Notes: a model not told the origin generated them from the sequence alone. A stretch of 64,000 bases of DNA from CAVSUZ01 sp963791885 (GCA_963791885.1 CAWBUL010000005.1:2247543-2311542); one strand, 5' to 3'. Numbered from the stretch's first letter, positions 44,207-53,036 are shown. Numbers and translations are program-made.

Positions 44207-45496
44207 CTATCCCGGCCCCATCAGCGCCGTCGGTACGAACAAAACAAGCGGTGGAACATAGGTCGCCAGCAACAGCGGCACGATCAGCGCCACGATGAAG
44301 GGCGCGACCTCACGGGAAAACTCCGCGATATTGATCCGGCTCAACCCGCACATCACGAAAACGATCGACCCCACCGGCGGTATGATCAGGCCAATGCTGA
44401 GATTGACCGTCATCACCACGCCAAGATGCACAGGGTCGATACCCGCCTTGATGGCCAACGGCAGGATCATCGGCGTGATGATCACGAGCGCCGGAATCGC
44501 CTCGATCACCGCGCCGAAAGTCAGCAACAGCACATTGAGCGACAACAGCAGGACCCACGGATGGTCCGTGTCGCTGAGGAACGGCATGCGGGCAAGCTGC
44601 GCCGGCACATCTGCGCGCGCCAGCACCCACGATAGAATCGAAGCGGTGGAGAGCACGAACATCACCTTGCCGGTGGTCCAGGCGGTTCGCTGCACGATCT
44701 CGGGCAGGCCCGACGGTCGCACCGTGCGATAAACCACCAATCCCAGCAGCAGCGCGTATATCCCGGCAATTGCAGCCAATTCCGTCGGCGTGAAAACGCC
44801 GCCGACAATGCCGGCTACCACGATAAACGGCGTGACCAGAACAAGAGCCGCCCGACGGGTCGCCCGCCCCATTCCCATGAGCCCCACATAGGGGCCGCGC
44901 GGCAGCTTCATGCGGCGTGCGAACAAAGCCGTAAGCACCATCAACCATCCGCCCATCAGCGCGCCGGGGATGATGCCGCCTAGGAACAATCGCCCGACTG
45001 AGACGTTCGCGATCGAGGCGTAGATCACCATGATTATGCTGGGAGGAATCACCGGCCCGATCGTTGCCGCCGCCCCGACCAGAGCAGCCGCAAATGCCGT
45101 TGGATATCCCGTCTTGGTCATGGCCGGCACCAACACCGTCGCGGTCGCGGCGGCATCGGCCGTCCCCGATCCAGAGATGCCCGCCATGATCATGTTAGTG
45201 ACGATCGCCGCATGTCCCATGCCGCCCGGCAAATGTCCGACGACGGCCTCCGCCAGCTCTGCAAGACGATCGGTGATTTTCGCGGATTCCATCAATTCGC
45301 CGAGAAACAGAAACAGCGGCACTGCCAGGATCACAAAGGAATCCAGGCCGAAGAACATGCGCTGCGCGACAACCTCGAGCCCGACATGGGGCAGCATCAG
45401 CAATCCGACCGCGGCGGCCAGGCCCATCGCGAAGGCAATCGGCACGTCCATCAACATCAACAGAAACATGCTGCCGAACAGCACGCCCGTCACCAT
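44207..45496 (-). CDS. dctM: TRAP transporter large permease DctM
   Basis: A 429-residue membrane protein with about 12 segments and the DctM landmarks: SMFLLMLMDVPIAFAMGLAA, FVILAVPLFLFLGELMESA, SGSGTADAAATATVLVPAMT and IGPVIPPSIIMVIYASIANV. It uses the Na+ gradient to import the acid delivered by the binding protein. ATG at 45496 overlaps the DctQ gene by 7 bp; the longer open frame to 45904 is the DctQ gene read in another frame. Confidence 0.93.
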   Translation of the reverse strand: MVTGVLFGSMFLLMLMDVPIAFAMGLAAAVGLLMLPHVGLEVVAQRMFFGLDSFVILAVPLFLFLGELMESAKITDRLAELAEAVVGHLPGGMGHAAIVTNMIMAGISGSGTADAAATATVLVPAMTKTGYPTAFAAALVGAAATIGPVIPPSIIMVIYASIANVSVGRLFLGGIIPGALMGGWLMVLTALFARRMKLPRGPYVGLMGMGRATRRAALVLVTPFIVVAGIVGGVFTPTELAAIAGIYALLLGLVVYRTVRPSGLPEIVQRTAWTTGKVMFVLSTASILSWVLARADVPAQLARMPFLSDTDHPWVLLLSLNVLLLTFGAVIEAIPALVIITPMILPLAIKAGIDPVHLGVVMTVNLSIGLIIPPVGSIVFVMCGLSRINIAEFSREVAPFIVALIVPLLLATYVPPLVLFVPTALMGPG

Positions 45497-45978
45497 GACG
45501 GGCGCCTCCCGGGTGCGCCGCGATTGAGCAGACCGATCAGCCGGCCGGCTAGATGGATGCTCATGTAACCAGCTGAGAATGGCAGCACCGCGTAAACGAC
45601 ACCGAGCGGCAACTCCAGCACGGATGACCGGGCATAGGACAGGCGCCAACTCCATTCGGCGCTTTTTTGCATGAGCATCAACGTGAAGGCGAGGCACAGA
45701 GCGGTGCCGATCAGCTCGATGACCCAGCCTGCAGGCCGCGGCAGGCGTCGCACCACAACGTCGATTGAAAAGTGCTGCCCGCGGCCCAGGATCACGCTTG
45801 CCGAAAGAAAGCTCGACCAGACGAAGGAGTAGCGCGCCACTTCGTCGGTCCACGGCAGCGGTAACTGTAGCACGTAGCGCACGAACACCTGTGCGACAAC
45901 GCACATGAAGAACACAGCCCAGAGCACCACGACCACGCCCATGATCGCTGCATCGATAATCGCCAATACCCGGCGCAC
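45490..45978 (-). CDS. dctQ: TRAP transporter small permease DctQ
   Basis: A 162-residue protein with four membrane segments: VLAIIDAAIMGVVVVLWAVF, WSSFLSASVILGRGQHFSID, ELIGTALCLAFTLMLMQKSA and VYAVLPFSAGYMSIHLAG. The GRGQHFSID motif in the second loop is typical of DctQ. Partner of the large permease, with overlapping coding sequence, and 6 bp after the binding protein gene. Confidence 0.92.
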   Translation of the reverse strand: MRRVLAIIDAAIMGVVVVLWAVFFMCVVAQVFVRYVLQLPLPWTDEVARYSFVWSSFLSASVILGRGQHFSIDVVVRRLPRPAGWVIELIGTALCLAFTLMLMQKSAEWSWRLSYARSSVLELPLGVVYAVLPFSAGYMSIHLAGRLIGLLNRGAPGRRPSW

Positions 45979-45984
45979 GACGGG

Positions 45985-46983
45985 TTACTTCGTATCGATG
46001 ACCGCCTGGATCAGCGCCATCCCGCCGACGCGATCGGCGTACTTCTGATAGACCGGCTGCACGGCCTTACGGAACTGGTCCAGATCCACGACGTCGTTGA
46101 CCTGCATGCCGAGTTTCTGTGCCTCGGCCAGAGCCTGTTTGTTATCGGCGTCATAGGCGCCATCGTACCAAGCCAGGACTTCCGTCGCGGCGGCACGCAT
46201 CGCGCTCTGATCGGTCGGCGGCAGTCCCTGGAACCATTTCGCGTTAGCCGCGATTCCGGATGGAATCGAGAAATGACGCGTCAGACTATAATATTTCGCG
46301 ATCTCCGGCACTTTGCCGGTGATCAGGCCATTGGGCGGCGTTTCAGCGCCGTCGATCACGCCTTGCTTGGCGGCCATGTAAACTTCTGGATACGCCATCG
46401 GCGTCGGGATCGCGCCCAGGTCCTTGAACGTGTCGACCATGATCGGGCCTTCCATGACGCGCAGCTTCATTCCGTTCAGATCGGCGGGGGTGCGCACCGG
46501 CCGTCGGCTGTTCCAGACCGAGCGTGGGCCGTCCGCCATGCCGGGGATGAGTATCATTATGCCGGTCTTGCTCTGGAATTCCGCATAGACCTTCTGGCCG
46601 ATGGGTCCATTCACCACCTTGCGCATGTGGTCGATGTCGCGGAACAGGAATGGCAGGTCGAACAGCATCGTGTTAGGGTAGAAGGAACCAAGGATGGCGT
46701 TGTTGAACTGACACATCTCCAGGTTTCCGCCCATCAGAGCCTCGATGTTCTCCTGCTGGCCTCCGAGCTGGCCGTCGGTGATGACCTTAATCGTCACGTC
46801 GCCATTGGTTTTCTCCGCAACTTTCGAGGCGAACAGCGATTCCATCCGCACCATCAAGAACGCCGAAGGATTGACTGTGGCCAGGGTGGCTTCAGTCTTC
46901 GCCCTTGCGCGCAAAGGAGTCGCGATACCGGTGGCAGCCAAAGCAGCCAACGCCTGCCGTCGGGTGAATGAGGTGCTGTTCAT
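45985..46983 (-). CDS. dctP: TRAP transporter substrate-binding protein DctP
   Basis: A 332-residue protein with a Tat-like leader (TRRQALAALAATGIATPLRA) and DctP fold features: GGQQENIEALMGGNLEMCQF, LFDLPFLFRDIDHMRKVVNG, and the substrate-carboxylate Arg region LNGMKLRVMEGPIMVDTFKD. The final region has VIDGAETPPNGL. It captures an organic acid for the permeases encoded next. ATG at 46983 has GGGAG upstream. The substrate is not determined. Confidence 0.92.
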   Translation of the reverse strand: MNSTSFTRRQALAALAATGIATPLRARAKTEATLATVNPSAFLMVRMESLFASKVAEKTNGDVTIKVITDGQLGGQQENIEALMGGNLEMCQFNNAILGSFYPNTMLFDLPFLFRDIDHMRKVVNGPIGQKVYAEFQSKTGIMILIPGMADGPRSVWNSRRPVRTPADLNGMKLRVMEGPIMVDTFKDLGAIPTPMAYPEVYMAAKQGVIDGAETPPNGLITGKVPEIAKYYSLTRHFSIPSGIAANAKWFQGLPPTDQSAMRAAATEVLAWYDGAYDADNKQALAEAQKLGMQVNDVVDLDQFRKAVQPVYQKYADRVGGMALIQAVIDTK

Positions 46984-47032
46984 TGTCGTTTCTCCCAATG
47001 ACCACGGCATCGCTACGAGTGCCGGAGCCTAG

Positions 47033-47043
47033 TTGTCATACGA
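47033..47043. promoter_or_regulatory. GntR/FCD-type operator-like palindrome upstream of TRAP operon
   Basis: TTGTCATACGA fits the TnGTnnnACnA pattern bound by FCD-type GntR regulators. It lies 50 bp upstream of dctP, a position suited to repression. No GntR gene is in the window, so the regulator would be elsewhere. A short match that could be chance. Confidence 0.3.
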
Positions 47044-47103
47044 TTACCACAGCTTCTCGCTGCCGCGAATACCTTGCCCTCGCCGCTTGCGGCGCCAACA
47101 ACC

Positions 47104-47283
47104 AGGTCTCGTTAGCGCGGGACGTTCGAAGAAGGACCATTTCGTCAGATCGAAAATCCTCCGTGCCTCGCCCACTTGGGACGCATTCACGAGCAGATCG
47201 AGATCCTGCATCGCAGTGGCCGCTTCCCCGCAGAGATCGCGGCGGCGACGCAGCGCCTGCACATAGTCTGCGGCGGTGATCAG
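47104..47283 (-). pseudogene. C-terminal fragment of an amidase
   Basis: The minus-strand frame reads LITAADYVQALRRRRDLCGE, AATAMQDLDLLVNAS and FERPALTRP, like the end of amidase-signature enzymes just before the PFNVxGxPAL motif. Neither the Ser-Ser-Lys core upstream nor the last part is present. It is a relic about 60 residues long, between the TRAP operon and the broken peptide-binding protein. Recognition is from pattern memory and is moderately sure. Confidence 0.45.
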
Positions 47284-47382
47284 CCCGCCACGACCACCCC
47301 GCCCCAGCCGTCGCCGCCCTATTGAACCGCCTCGCCGGCTCCCTCGATACTGCCACCACCACAACGGACGCAGAGGCCTGGA

Positions 47383-48613
47383 ATGAAGCGCCGTCACTTT
47401 CTCGCCGGCTCGGCAGCCCTCACCCTCGCCGCACCATCCGTCCGAGCAGCCGGAAATCCGAAGCTCCTCAAATTCATCCCCCAAGCCGACATCGCGCTGC
47501 TCGATCCCGACTTCACCCCCGCCCTGGTCACGCGCAACCACGCCTACATGGTCTACGACACACTCTATGGCGTGGACGACGCACTCCACCCGCGCCCGCA
47601 AATGGCCGCGGGAATCCCCGGCTCCCTCGCCGTCTATCTGCGCAACGCCGACTACGTCCCGCGCACCGACGGCCCGCCCTCCGGCACCGCAGGCCCCAAG
47701 ATCGCGAATTTCGATCGCGTCGAGTGGCACACCATCCCCGATCCCGCGACCGCCGCCGCCGCCATACAAGCCGGCGAGGCCGACTGGTGGGAGCAGGCGA
47801 CATCCGACCTCCTGCCGCTTCTGCGCAGCGACAAGAACGTCAGGGTCGAGGTGATCGACAGCCTCGGCTACCACGCCGTGCTGCGCTTCAATCACCTGTA
47901 TCCGCCCTTCGACAACGCCGGCATCCGCCGCGCGCTTCTCGGAGCCTTCAGCCAGACCGATATGATGACCGCGGTCGCCGGCGACGATCGCTCCATGTGG
48001 AAAGCCGGCGTCGGCTTCTTCCAGCCTAACTCCCCCTGCGCCAGCGACGCAGGCATGGAAAAGCTGAACAGCCCGCGCGACCTCGCGCAGGTCAAACGCG
48101 ATCTCGCCGCCGCTGGTTACAACGGAGAGAAATTCGTCTTCCTCGTGCCGACCGACCTGCCCGCCATCAACGCCATGAGCGAAGTTGCCGCCGATATCTT
48201 CCGCAAGCTCGGCATGAACATGGACTACCAGACGCTGGACTGGGCCACCGTCGCGCAGCGCCTCAATTCGCAGGAGCCGTTGGACAAGGGCGGCTGGAGT
48301 TCTGAATGCAAATTATGCCCCCGGCTACGCCGCCAGCAGCCCCGCCGCCCACGGCTTCCTGCGCGGCCTCGGCCGCAAATCGCTGTTCGGATGGCCCACC
48401 ATGCCGAAGCTGGAAGCACTCCGCAGCGCCTGGATCGATTCAACCGATCCGGACGAACAGAAGCGCCTGTGCCGGGAGATCCAGCTTCAGGCCTTCCAGG
48501 ACGTGCCCTACATCCCCCTGGGCGCGTTCTTCTTCGCCTCGGCCTATCGCAGCGATCTAACCGGCATGCTGAAGGGCAGCGTACCGATGTTCACCAACCT
48601 GCGCCGGACATAA
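47383..48613 (+). pseudogene. Peptide-type ABC solute-binding protein, internal deletion and frame break
   Basis: A family 5 binding protein with a leader (RRHFLAGSAALTLAAPSVRA), then KFIPQADIALLDPDFTPALV and HAYMVYDTLYGVD. After HPRPQMAAG it jumps to PGSLAVYLRNADYVPR, skipping roughly 100 residues normally found there, so an in-frame deletion is likely. At 48297-48302 the frame breaks at GAGTTC; removing one T gives WSLNANYAPGYAAS and continues to the normal end ILQ...FTNLRRT. Repaired length is 409 residues against about 520 usual. Even without the frame break it is unlikely to bind normally. Confidence 0.75.
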
Positions 48614-48680
48614 ACACCGCGTCTTGACCGCCCCGGCCCGAGCGCCCCAAGAACCGTTCCAACATAAAAGGAAACGCCCG

Positions 48681-49793
48681 ATGCGCCTCGCCCGCCCCCT
48701 CGCCCTCGCGATCGCTGTCGCCCTCGCCCTCGCCGGATCCGCACGCGCCGACACCATCCATCTCGGCGCCATCATCCCCCTCACCGGCCCCGCCGCCGTT
48801 GTCGGCAACCAGGAAATGCGCGGCATCGAATTTGCCATCGACCAGGCCAATGCCCAAGGGGGCAAGGGGGGTGGCGTGCACGGCAACACGCTCGACGTCC
48901 AGTTCGAGGACAATCAGGCCAAGCCCGAACAGGCCATCCTGAGCTTCAACAAGCTCGTGGACCTGCAGCACATCCCGATGATCTTCACCGGCTACTCCGG
49001 CCCCTCTCTCGCCATGGCGCCGCTCGCCACGCGCAAGAAGGTGCTGATGCTCAACGCCGGCGCGCAGGCCGATAAACTCGGCACCGCCTCACCCTACCTC
49101 GTCAACACCCTCCCCAGCACCAGCGATGAGGTGCAGGTGATGGTCAAATACCTTCGCGACCAGGGCAAGAAGACCGCCGCCGTGCTGTACGAAAACGACG
49201 CGGCCGGCATTGGCGGACGCGACGACTTCGTCGCCGCCTGGCCCAAGGCCGGAGGCCAGATCGTCGCCCAGGAACCCGCCCAGTTCGGCCAGACTGACTA
49301 CCGCCCCGCCCTGCTCAAACTCGCCGGCAGCGATCCGCAAGTGCTCTACATCGTCATCACCGCCGGCATGGTCCCGCTGGTCGATCAGCTGCACCAGATG
49401 AACCATCCCTGGCTCGTCGCGGGCAGCACTTTCGCCGCCGATCCGCAGGCGATCGCCGATACCAATTCCACCGGCATCATCCACACCCAGGTGGTGATCG
49501 ACGCGCCGCCCGATCTCGCCCAGGCCTTCCACGCCAAATACAACGCCGACATGGATTTCTTCGCGCGCCAGTACTACAACGCCGCGCAGATTATGGTCAC
49601 GATCCTCGACAAAGTGATCAGTGAAAACAAACCCATCACCGGCGAAAACCTCCGTAGCGCCCTGTTCGAGATCAAGCATTTCCAGGGCCTGATCCCCATG
49701 ACCTTCAACAGCAACACCGCCACCGTTCCGATCGCAATCAATGAAATGAAGGACGGCAAGGAAGTTACGCTGACAAAGGCGACCGCGCAGTAA
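48681..49793 (+). CDS. livK: Branched-chain amino acid-type ABC binding protein
   Basis: A 370-residue periplasmic protein with signal peptide (PLALAIAVALALAGSARA) and family 6 fold: HLGAIIPLTGPAAVVGNQEM, GIEFAIDQANAQGG, LNAGAQADKLGTASPYLVNT and KTAAVLYENDAAGIGG. First of the livKHM set; ATG at 48681 has AAAGGAAA upstream. Family members bind Leu/Ile/Val, but many bind aromatic acids, urea or amides, so the ligand is open. Confidence 0.88.
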   Translation: MRLARPLALAIAVALALAGSARADTIHLGAIIPLTGPAAVVGNQEMRGIEFAIDQANAQGGKGGGVHGNTLDVQFEDNQAKPEQAILSFNKLVDLQHIPMIFTGYSGPSLAMAPLATRKKVLMLNAGAQADKLGTASPYLVNTLPSTSDEVQVMVKYLRDQGKKTAAVLYENDAAGIGGRDDFVAAWPKAGGQIVAQEPAQFGQTDYRPALLKLAGSDPQVLYIVITAGMVPLVDQLHQMNHPWLVAGSTFAADPQAIADTNSTGIIHTQVVIDAPPDLAQAFHAKYNADMDFFARQYYNAAQIMVTILDKVISENKPITGENLRSALFEIKHFQGLIPMTFNSNTATVPIAINEMKDGKEVTLTKATAQ

Positions 49794-49812
49794 CATTACC
49801 CGACGAACGCGG

Positions 49813-50673
49813 ATGGTTCTGCTCCAACTGCTGGTGAACGGCATCATCACCGGATGCGCGCTCGGCGTCGTCGCGATCAGCTTCGCGCTCGTCTACTTCA
49901 CGACGCGTATCTTCCACGTCGCCCATGCCGGCATCTACACGCTGGGCGGCTATCTCGCCTTCACCCTGGTCACCCACGGCGTGCCCGGCCCGCTGGCGCT
50001 CATCCTCGCGATGTGCGCCTGCGCCGCCGTGGGCGCACTCATCCAAACCCAACTCTACGCCCGGCTCGAGCGTCGCGGCGCCACCCACCTGATCATGCTG
50101 ATCGCCTCCCTCGGCGCCCTCGCGGTCATCCAGAACATCATCGCCGCCATCTACTCACCCGACATCCTGAACTTCCCGACCGCCTGGCCGGCGACGGTGA
50201 TCGGCCTCGGCGGCCTCCGCCTCGACCTCGCGCAGATCGCCACGCTGGTGCTCAGCCTCGCCACCTTCGCTGTGGTGATGTGGCTCACCCAGGCCACGGT
50301 CCTCGGCAAGCGCATCCGCGCCGTCGCATCCAACCCCTTCCTCGCCGAGATCACCCGCATGCAGCCCCGCACCGTGCACGTCTACGTCATGGCCATCGCC
50401 TCGGCCGTCGTGTGCATCGCCGGCGTCATGGTGCCGCTCGATCTCGGCCTGCAGCCCTATGGCGGCGTCACCTCGCTGCTCACCGCCACCATCGCCATGA
50501 TCGCTGGAGGCGTCGGCAGCCTCACCGGCGCCTTCCTGCTCTCCGTCGTCATCGTCGTGCTGCAGAACCTCGCCCTGCTCGTCATGCCCGGCGAGTGGAC
50601 CATCGGCATCACCTTCTTCATCTTCGTCGTCTTCATGCTGTTCCGGCCGCGTGGCCTCTTCGCGACATCCTGA
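49813..50673 (+). CDS. livH: Branched-chain amino acid-type ABC permease LivH
   Basis: A 286-residue permease with about eight membrane segments: LLQLLVNGIITGCALGVVAI, YTLGGYLAFTLVTHG, LIMLIASLGALAVIQNIIAA and GGVGSLTGAFLLSVVIVVLQ, typical LivH. Partner of LivM, encoded 64 bp downstream with a hairpin between. Its stop codon forms part of that hairpin's left arm. Confidence 0.92.
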   Translation: MVLLQLLVNGIITGCALGVVAISFALVYFTTRIFHVAHAGIYTLGGYLAFTLVTHGVPGPLALILAMCACAAVGALIQTQLYARLERRGATHLIMLIASLGALAVIQNIIAAIYSPDILNFPTAWPATVIGLGGLRLDLAQIATLVLSLATFAVVMWLTQATVLGKRIRAVASNPFLAEITRMQPRTVHVYVMAIASAVVCIAGVMVPLDLGLQPYGGVTSLLTATIAMIAGGVGSLTGAFLLSVVIVVLQNLALLVMPGEWTIGITFFIFVVFMLFRPRGLFATS

Positions 50674-50722
50674 GCCCGTGATCGCTCGAGGCCGAAGGTC
50701 AGAGAGCGTGAATCACGGGCTC
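50672..50722 (+). promoter_or_regulatory. Long hairpin between livH and livM
   Basis: GAGCCCGTGAT (50672-50682) pairs perfectly with ATCACGGGCTC (50712-50722), 11 bp. Inside it CGCTC (50683-50687) pairs with GAGCG (50704-50708). No T-run follows. Its place within an operon suggests control of livM expression, mRNA processing, or an inserted short palindromic repeat. Confidence 0.5.
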
Positions 50723-50737
50723 AAATAAAGGTCCCCG

Positions 50738-51601
50738 ATGGACTTCCTCTACACCTACCTCATCCTCGCCGAGATCTACGTCCTCCTCGGCCTCTCCACC
50801 AACCTGCTCGTCGGCGTGGTCGGCATCTTCTCCGTCTCCCAGGCCGCCGTCTTCGGCGTCGGAGCCTACATCGTCGCCGACTTCCTCCTCGCCGGCACGC
50901 TCGGCTTCGTCCCCGCCATCATCATCGCCGCCATCGCCTGCATCGTCCTCAACGTCCTCATCACCCTGCCCAGCCTGCGCGTCGCCGGCGACTACTTCGT
51001 CGTCACGTCCTTCGGCATCCAGCTCCTCGCCACCGCCACCTTCGTCAACTGGACCAACGGCACCGGAGGCGCCAACGGCCTGCCCGGCATCCCCCCGCCC
51101 GACATCTTCGGCTGGCAGATCGCCGACACGCGCGGCTTCCTCGCACTCGCCACCGTCTTCGCAGTGATCGGCTGCCTCGGCTTCTTTCTCCTCATGCGCG
51201 CGCCCTTCGGCCGCCTGCTCCGCGCGATCCGAGAGGATGAACTCGCCGTCGCCGCCGCCGGCAAAGGCGTGCTGCGCGCCAAGGTCGAGGCCGCGGCCCT
51301 CGCCGGAGCCTTCGGCGGCATCGCCGGCGGCCTCTACGCCACCTTCCTGAGCTTCATCGATCCGTTCAGCTTCGACCTCGACGCCTCGATCCTGCTTCTC
51401 ACCATGATCGTCGTCGGCGGCGCACGCACGCTCGGCGGCTCGATCCTCGGTCCCTTCCTGCTGCTCGCCTTGCCTCAGGCGCTCTCGCTCATCGCCATCC
51501 CGAATGCGCTTGCCGCGCCGCTGCGTCAGCTTATCTATGGCGTGCTGCTGATTGCCTTCGCGCTGTTCCGCCCGCAGGGGCTTCTTGGTGAGCGATTGTA
51601 G
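50738..51601 (+). CDS. livM: Branched-chain amino acid-type ABC permease LivM
   Basis: A 287-residue permease: YLILAEIYVLLGLSTNLLVG, FSVSQAAVFGVGAYIVADFL, SLRVAGDYFVVTSFGIQLLA, GRLLRAIREDELAVAAAGKG (the EAA-like loop) and SILLLTMIVVGGARTLGGSI. It forms the pore with LivH. In usual operons livG and livF follow directly; here they lie 7 kb away, at 58539-60013. Confidence 0.92.
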   Translation: MDFLYTYLILAEIYVLLGLSTNLLVGVVGIFSVSQAAVFGVGAYIVADFLLAGTLGFVPAIIIAAIACIVLNVLITLPSLRVAGDYFVVTSFGIQLLATATFVNWTNGTGGANGLPGIPPPDIFGWQIADTRGFLALATVFAVIGCLGFFLLMRAPFGRLLRAIREDELAVAAAGKGVLRAKVEAAALAGAFGGIAGGLYATFLSFIDPFSFDLDASILLLTMIVVGGARTLGGSILGPFLLLALPQALSLIAIPNALAAPLRQLIYGVLLIAFALFRPQGLLGERL

Positions 51602-51655
51602 GGGGCTTTCTCATTCAAAACGGCCCAGTTTTCCTAGAGCAGGTCAAGATCGCAA

Positions 51656-52114
51656 ATGTCAGAATTTACTCCCACTGCTTCCCGACTTCTCAGCTTATGT
51701 TCACGTCACGCGGAGGCCCAGACCCTAATTCCGCTTATCGGAGCGACCGAGATCCTCCTCGAACAGAGGGCTATCAAGCGGCGTCATCACATCGCCAGTG
51801 GGGTAATGTGTCGCAGCATGTGCATCCACCTTGGACTGAATCTCTCTTGCCAGATCGGGGTCTGTTCCACTTGTGCAGAGATCGCAGCTATTGCAGCCGC
51901 TCAGTTGGCGCACCCTGAAGAAATAATCCTTCTCGTCGCGGTTCGACGTAACTTTGAAAGCGAATCCAATGAGATCATCCCTCCGTGTGGCCGCTGCCGT
52001 GAGGTGCTGCTAAATTACGGACCAGATAGCAGGGTAGCTTTAGAGCTTCACCAATCCATTGCCCTCATTCCGGTGCGAGACCTCTTGGTCTTTCCGTTTC
52101 AAAGACAGGGATGA
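51656..52114 (+). CDS. Cytidine deaminase-like zinc enzyme
   Basis: A 152-residue protein with the two halves of the deaminase zinc site: GVCSTCAEIAAIAAAQLAHP (Cys-Ala-Glu, the Glu being the proton shuttle) and IIPPCGRCREVLLNYGPDSR (PCxxC). This is the homotetrameric cytidine deaminase layout with Cys as first ligand. The N-terminal part (SLCSRHAEAQTLIPLIGATE) is not the usual CDA start. Its stop overlaps the region just before the next ATG (1-nt gap), so the two are coupled. A role in nucleotide salvage or in defence by nucleotide change are both possible. Confidence 0.7.
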   Translation: MSEFTPTASRLLSLCSRHAEAQTLIPLIGATEILLEQRAIKRRHHIASGVMCRSMCIHLGLNLSCQIGVCSTCAEIAAIAAAQLAHPEEIILLVAVRRNFESESNEIIPPCGRCREVLLNYGPDSRVALELHQSIALIPVRDLLVFPFQRQG

Positions 52115-52115
52115 C

Positions 52116-52706
52116 ATGAATCGGCCTAGCCTCACATCCGCTAAACCGCATCCAACAATAACACCTGCGAGGTTCTTTCCGCGTGACGCGCTACAGGGCC
52201 GGGCGAAGACGACCGAAGAAGTGGGTTTTTCCCCGCTGCTAAGCGAGACGGGCCTAACAACGATTGCCGAAACGGCAATCGCAATAAAGGATTTGCCAGA
52301 AGGGCGACCGACTAGCCTGCTTCGGACTAAATTGTCATCGAATCCGGAGTTAACTGCATGGCTAACCTTCTTGCAGATGCTAGGAGTAGTCAGTGTTGCA
52401 GAGAACGATGATCGAGTGGACATTTTCCCGACAGGTCCTTTTGCGCAAGACTTGCCATACGTTTTTTCTCTGTTGGTGCAACATCGGATTAGAGTCTTTG
52501 ATGATTGGCGCAATACTGCTCGCCCCGCGCCTGACCGGCTGGGGGCTCTCGAGTTTCTCCATCAGATCGAGCTCCGCCGAATCGAAGCGTCGGCAGATCT
52601 CGGTATAAACTCAGAGGTGATTCGAAAGGCGCCCGCAGCATACGCGATGATTAAGGCAAAAGTAGGCGGGGTGAAGTGGACCCCGGATTTGGGACCAGGG
52701 GCATAG
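52116..52706 (+). pseudogene. Unknown protein coupled to the deaminase, 3' end cut by IS3
   Basis: Reads 185 residues before joining the IS at about 52672; the final residues (VKWTPDLGPGA) come from the IS. Visible parts: VGFSPLLSETGLTTIAETAI, TKLSSNPELTAWLTFLQMLG, DIFPTGPFAQDLPYVFSLLV and RLGALEFLHQIELRRIEASA. It is predicted to be mostly helical and perhaps winged-helix in the middle. I do not recognise the family. It starts 1 nt after the deaminase stop, so the pair was one transcription and translation unit. Confidence 0.55.
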
Positions 52707-52745
52707 TTGGATGGGCGGCCGTTCCGTTGATAGACGGGGCGAACC

Positions 52746-53036
52746 ATGACGAAGCGAACGAGACGGAAGATTGACGCAGGACTGAAGGCGAAGATTGCCC
52801 TGGAGGCGCTGCGAGAAGAGGCGACGGTGGCCGACCTGGCGCAACGCTACGGGGTGCACCCGACGCAGGTCTATGCCTGGAAGAAGCAGCTACAGGAGCA
52901 GGCGGCCCGAGCCTTTGATCCGGGTGTTGGCCGGGAGAGTGAGGAAGCGCGCGAGCGCGAGATCGAGAAGCTGCACGCGAAGATCGGGCAGTTGTCGGTA
53001 GAACGCGATTTTTTAGCCAGGAGGTCCGGAAGATGA
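52746..53036 (+). CDS. IS3 OrfA (first copy)
   Basis: A 96-residue helix-turn-helix and Leu-zipper protein: RRKIDAGLKAKIALEALREE, AQRYGVHPTQVYAWKKQLQE, EIEKLHAKIGQLSVERDFL. It ends 4 bp into orfB. A T6A run (about 53009-53015) just before the stop is a slippery site. A -1 shift there gives FFSQEVRKMSAPD and joins OrfA to OrfB as the active transposase. Confidence 0.92.
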   Translation: MTKRTRRKIDAGLKAKIALEALREEATVADLAQRYGVHPTQVYAWKKQLQEQAARAFDPGVGRESEEAREREIEKLHAKIGQLSVERDFLARRSGR

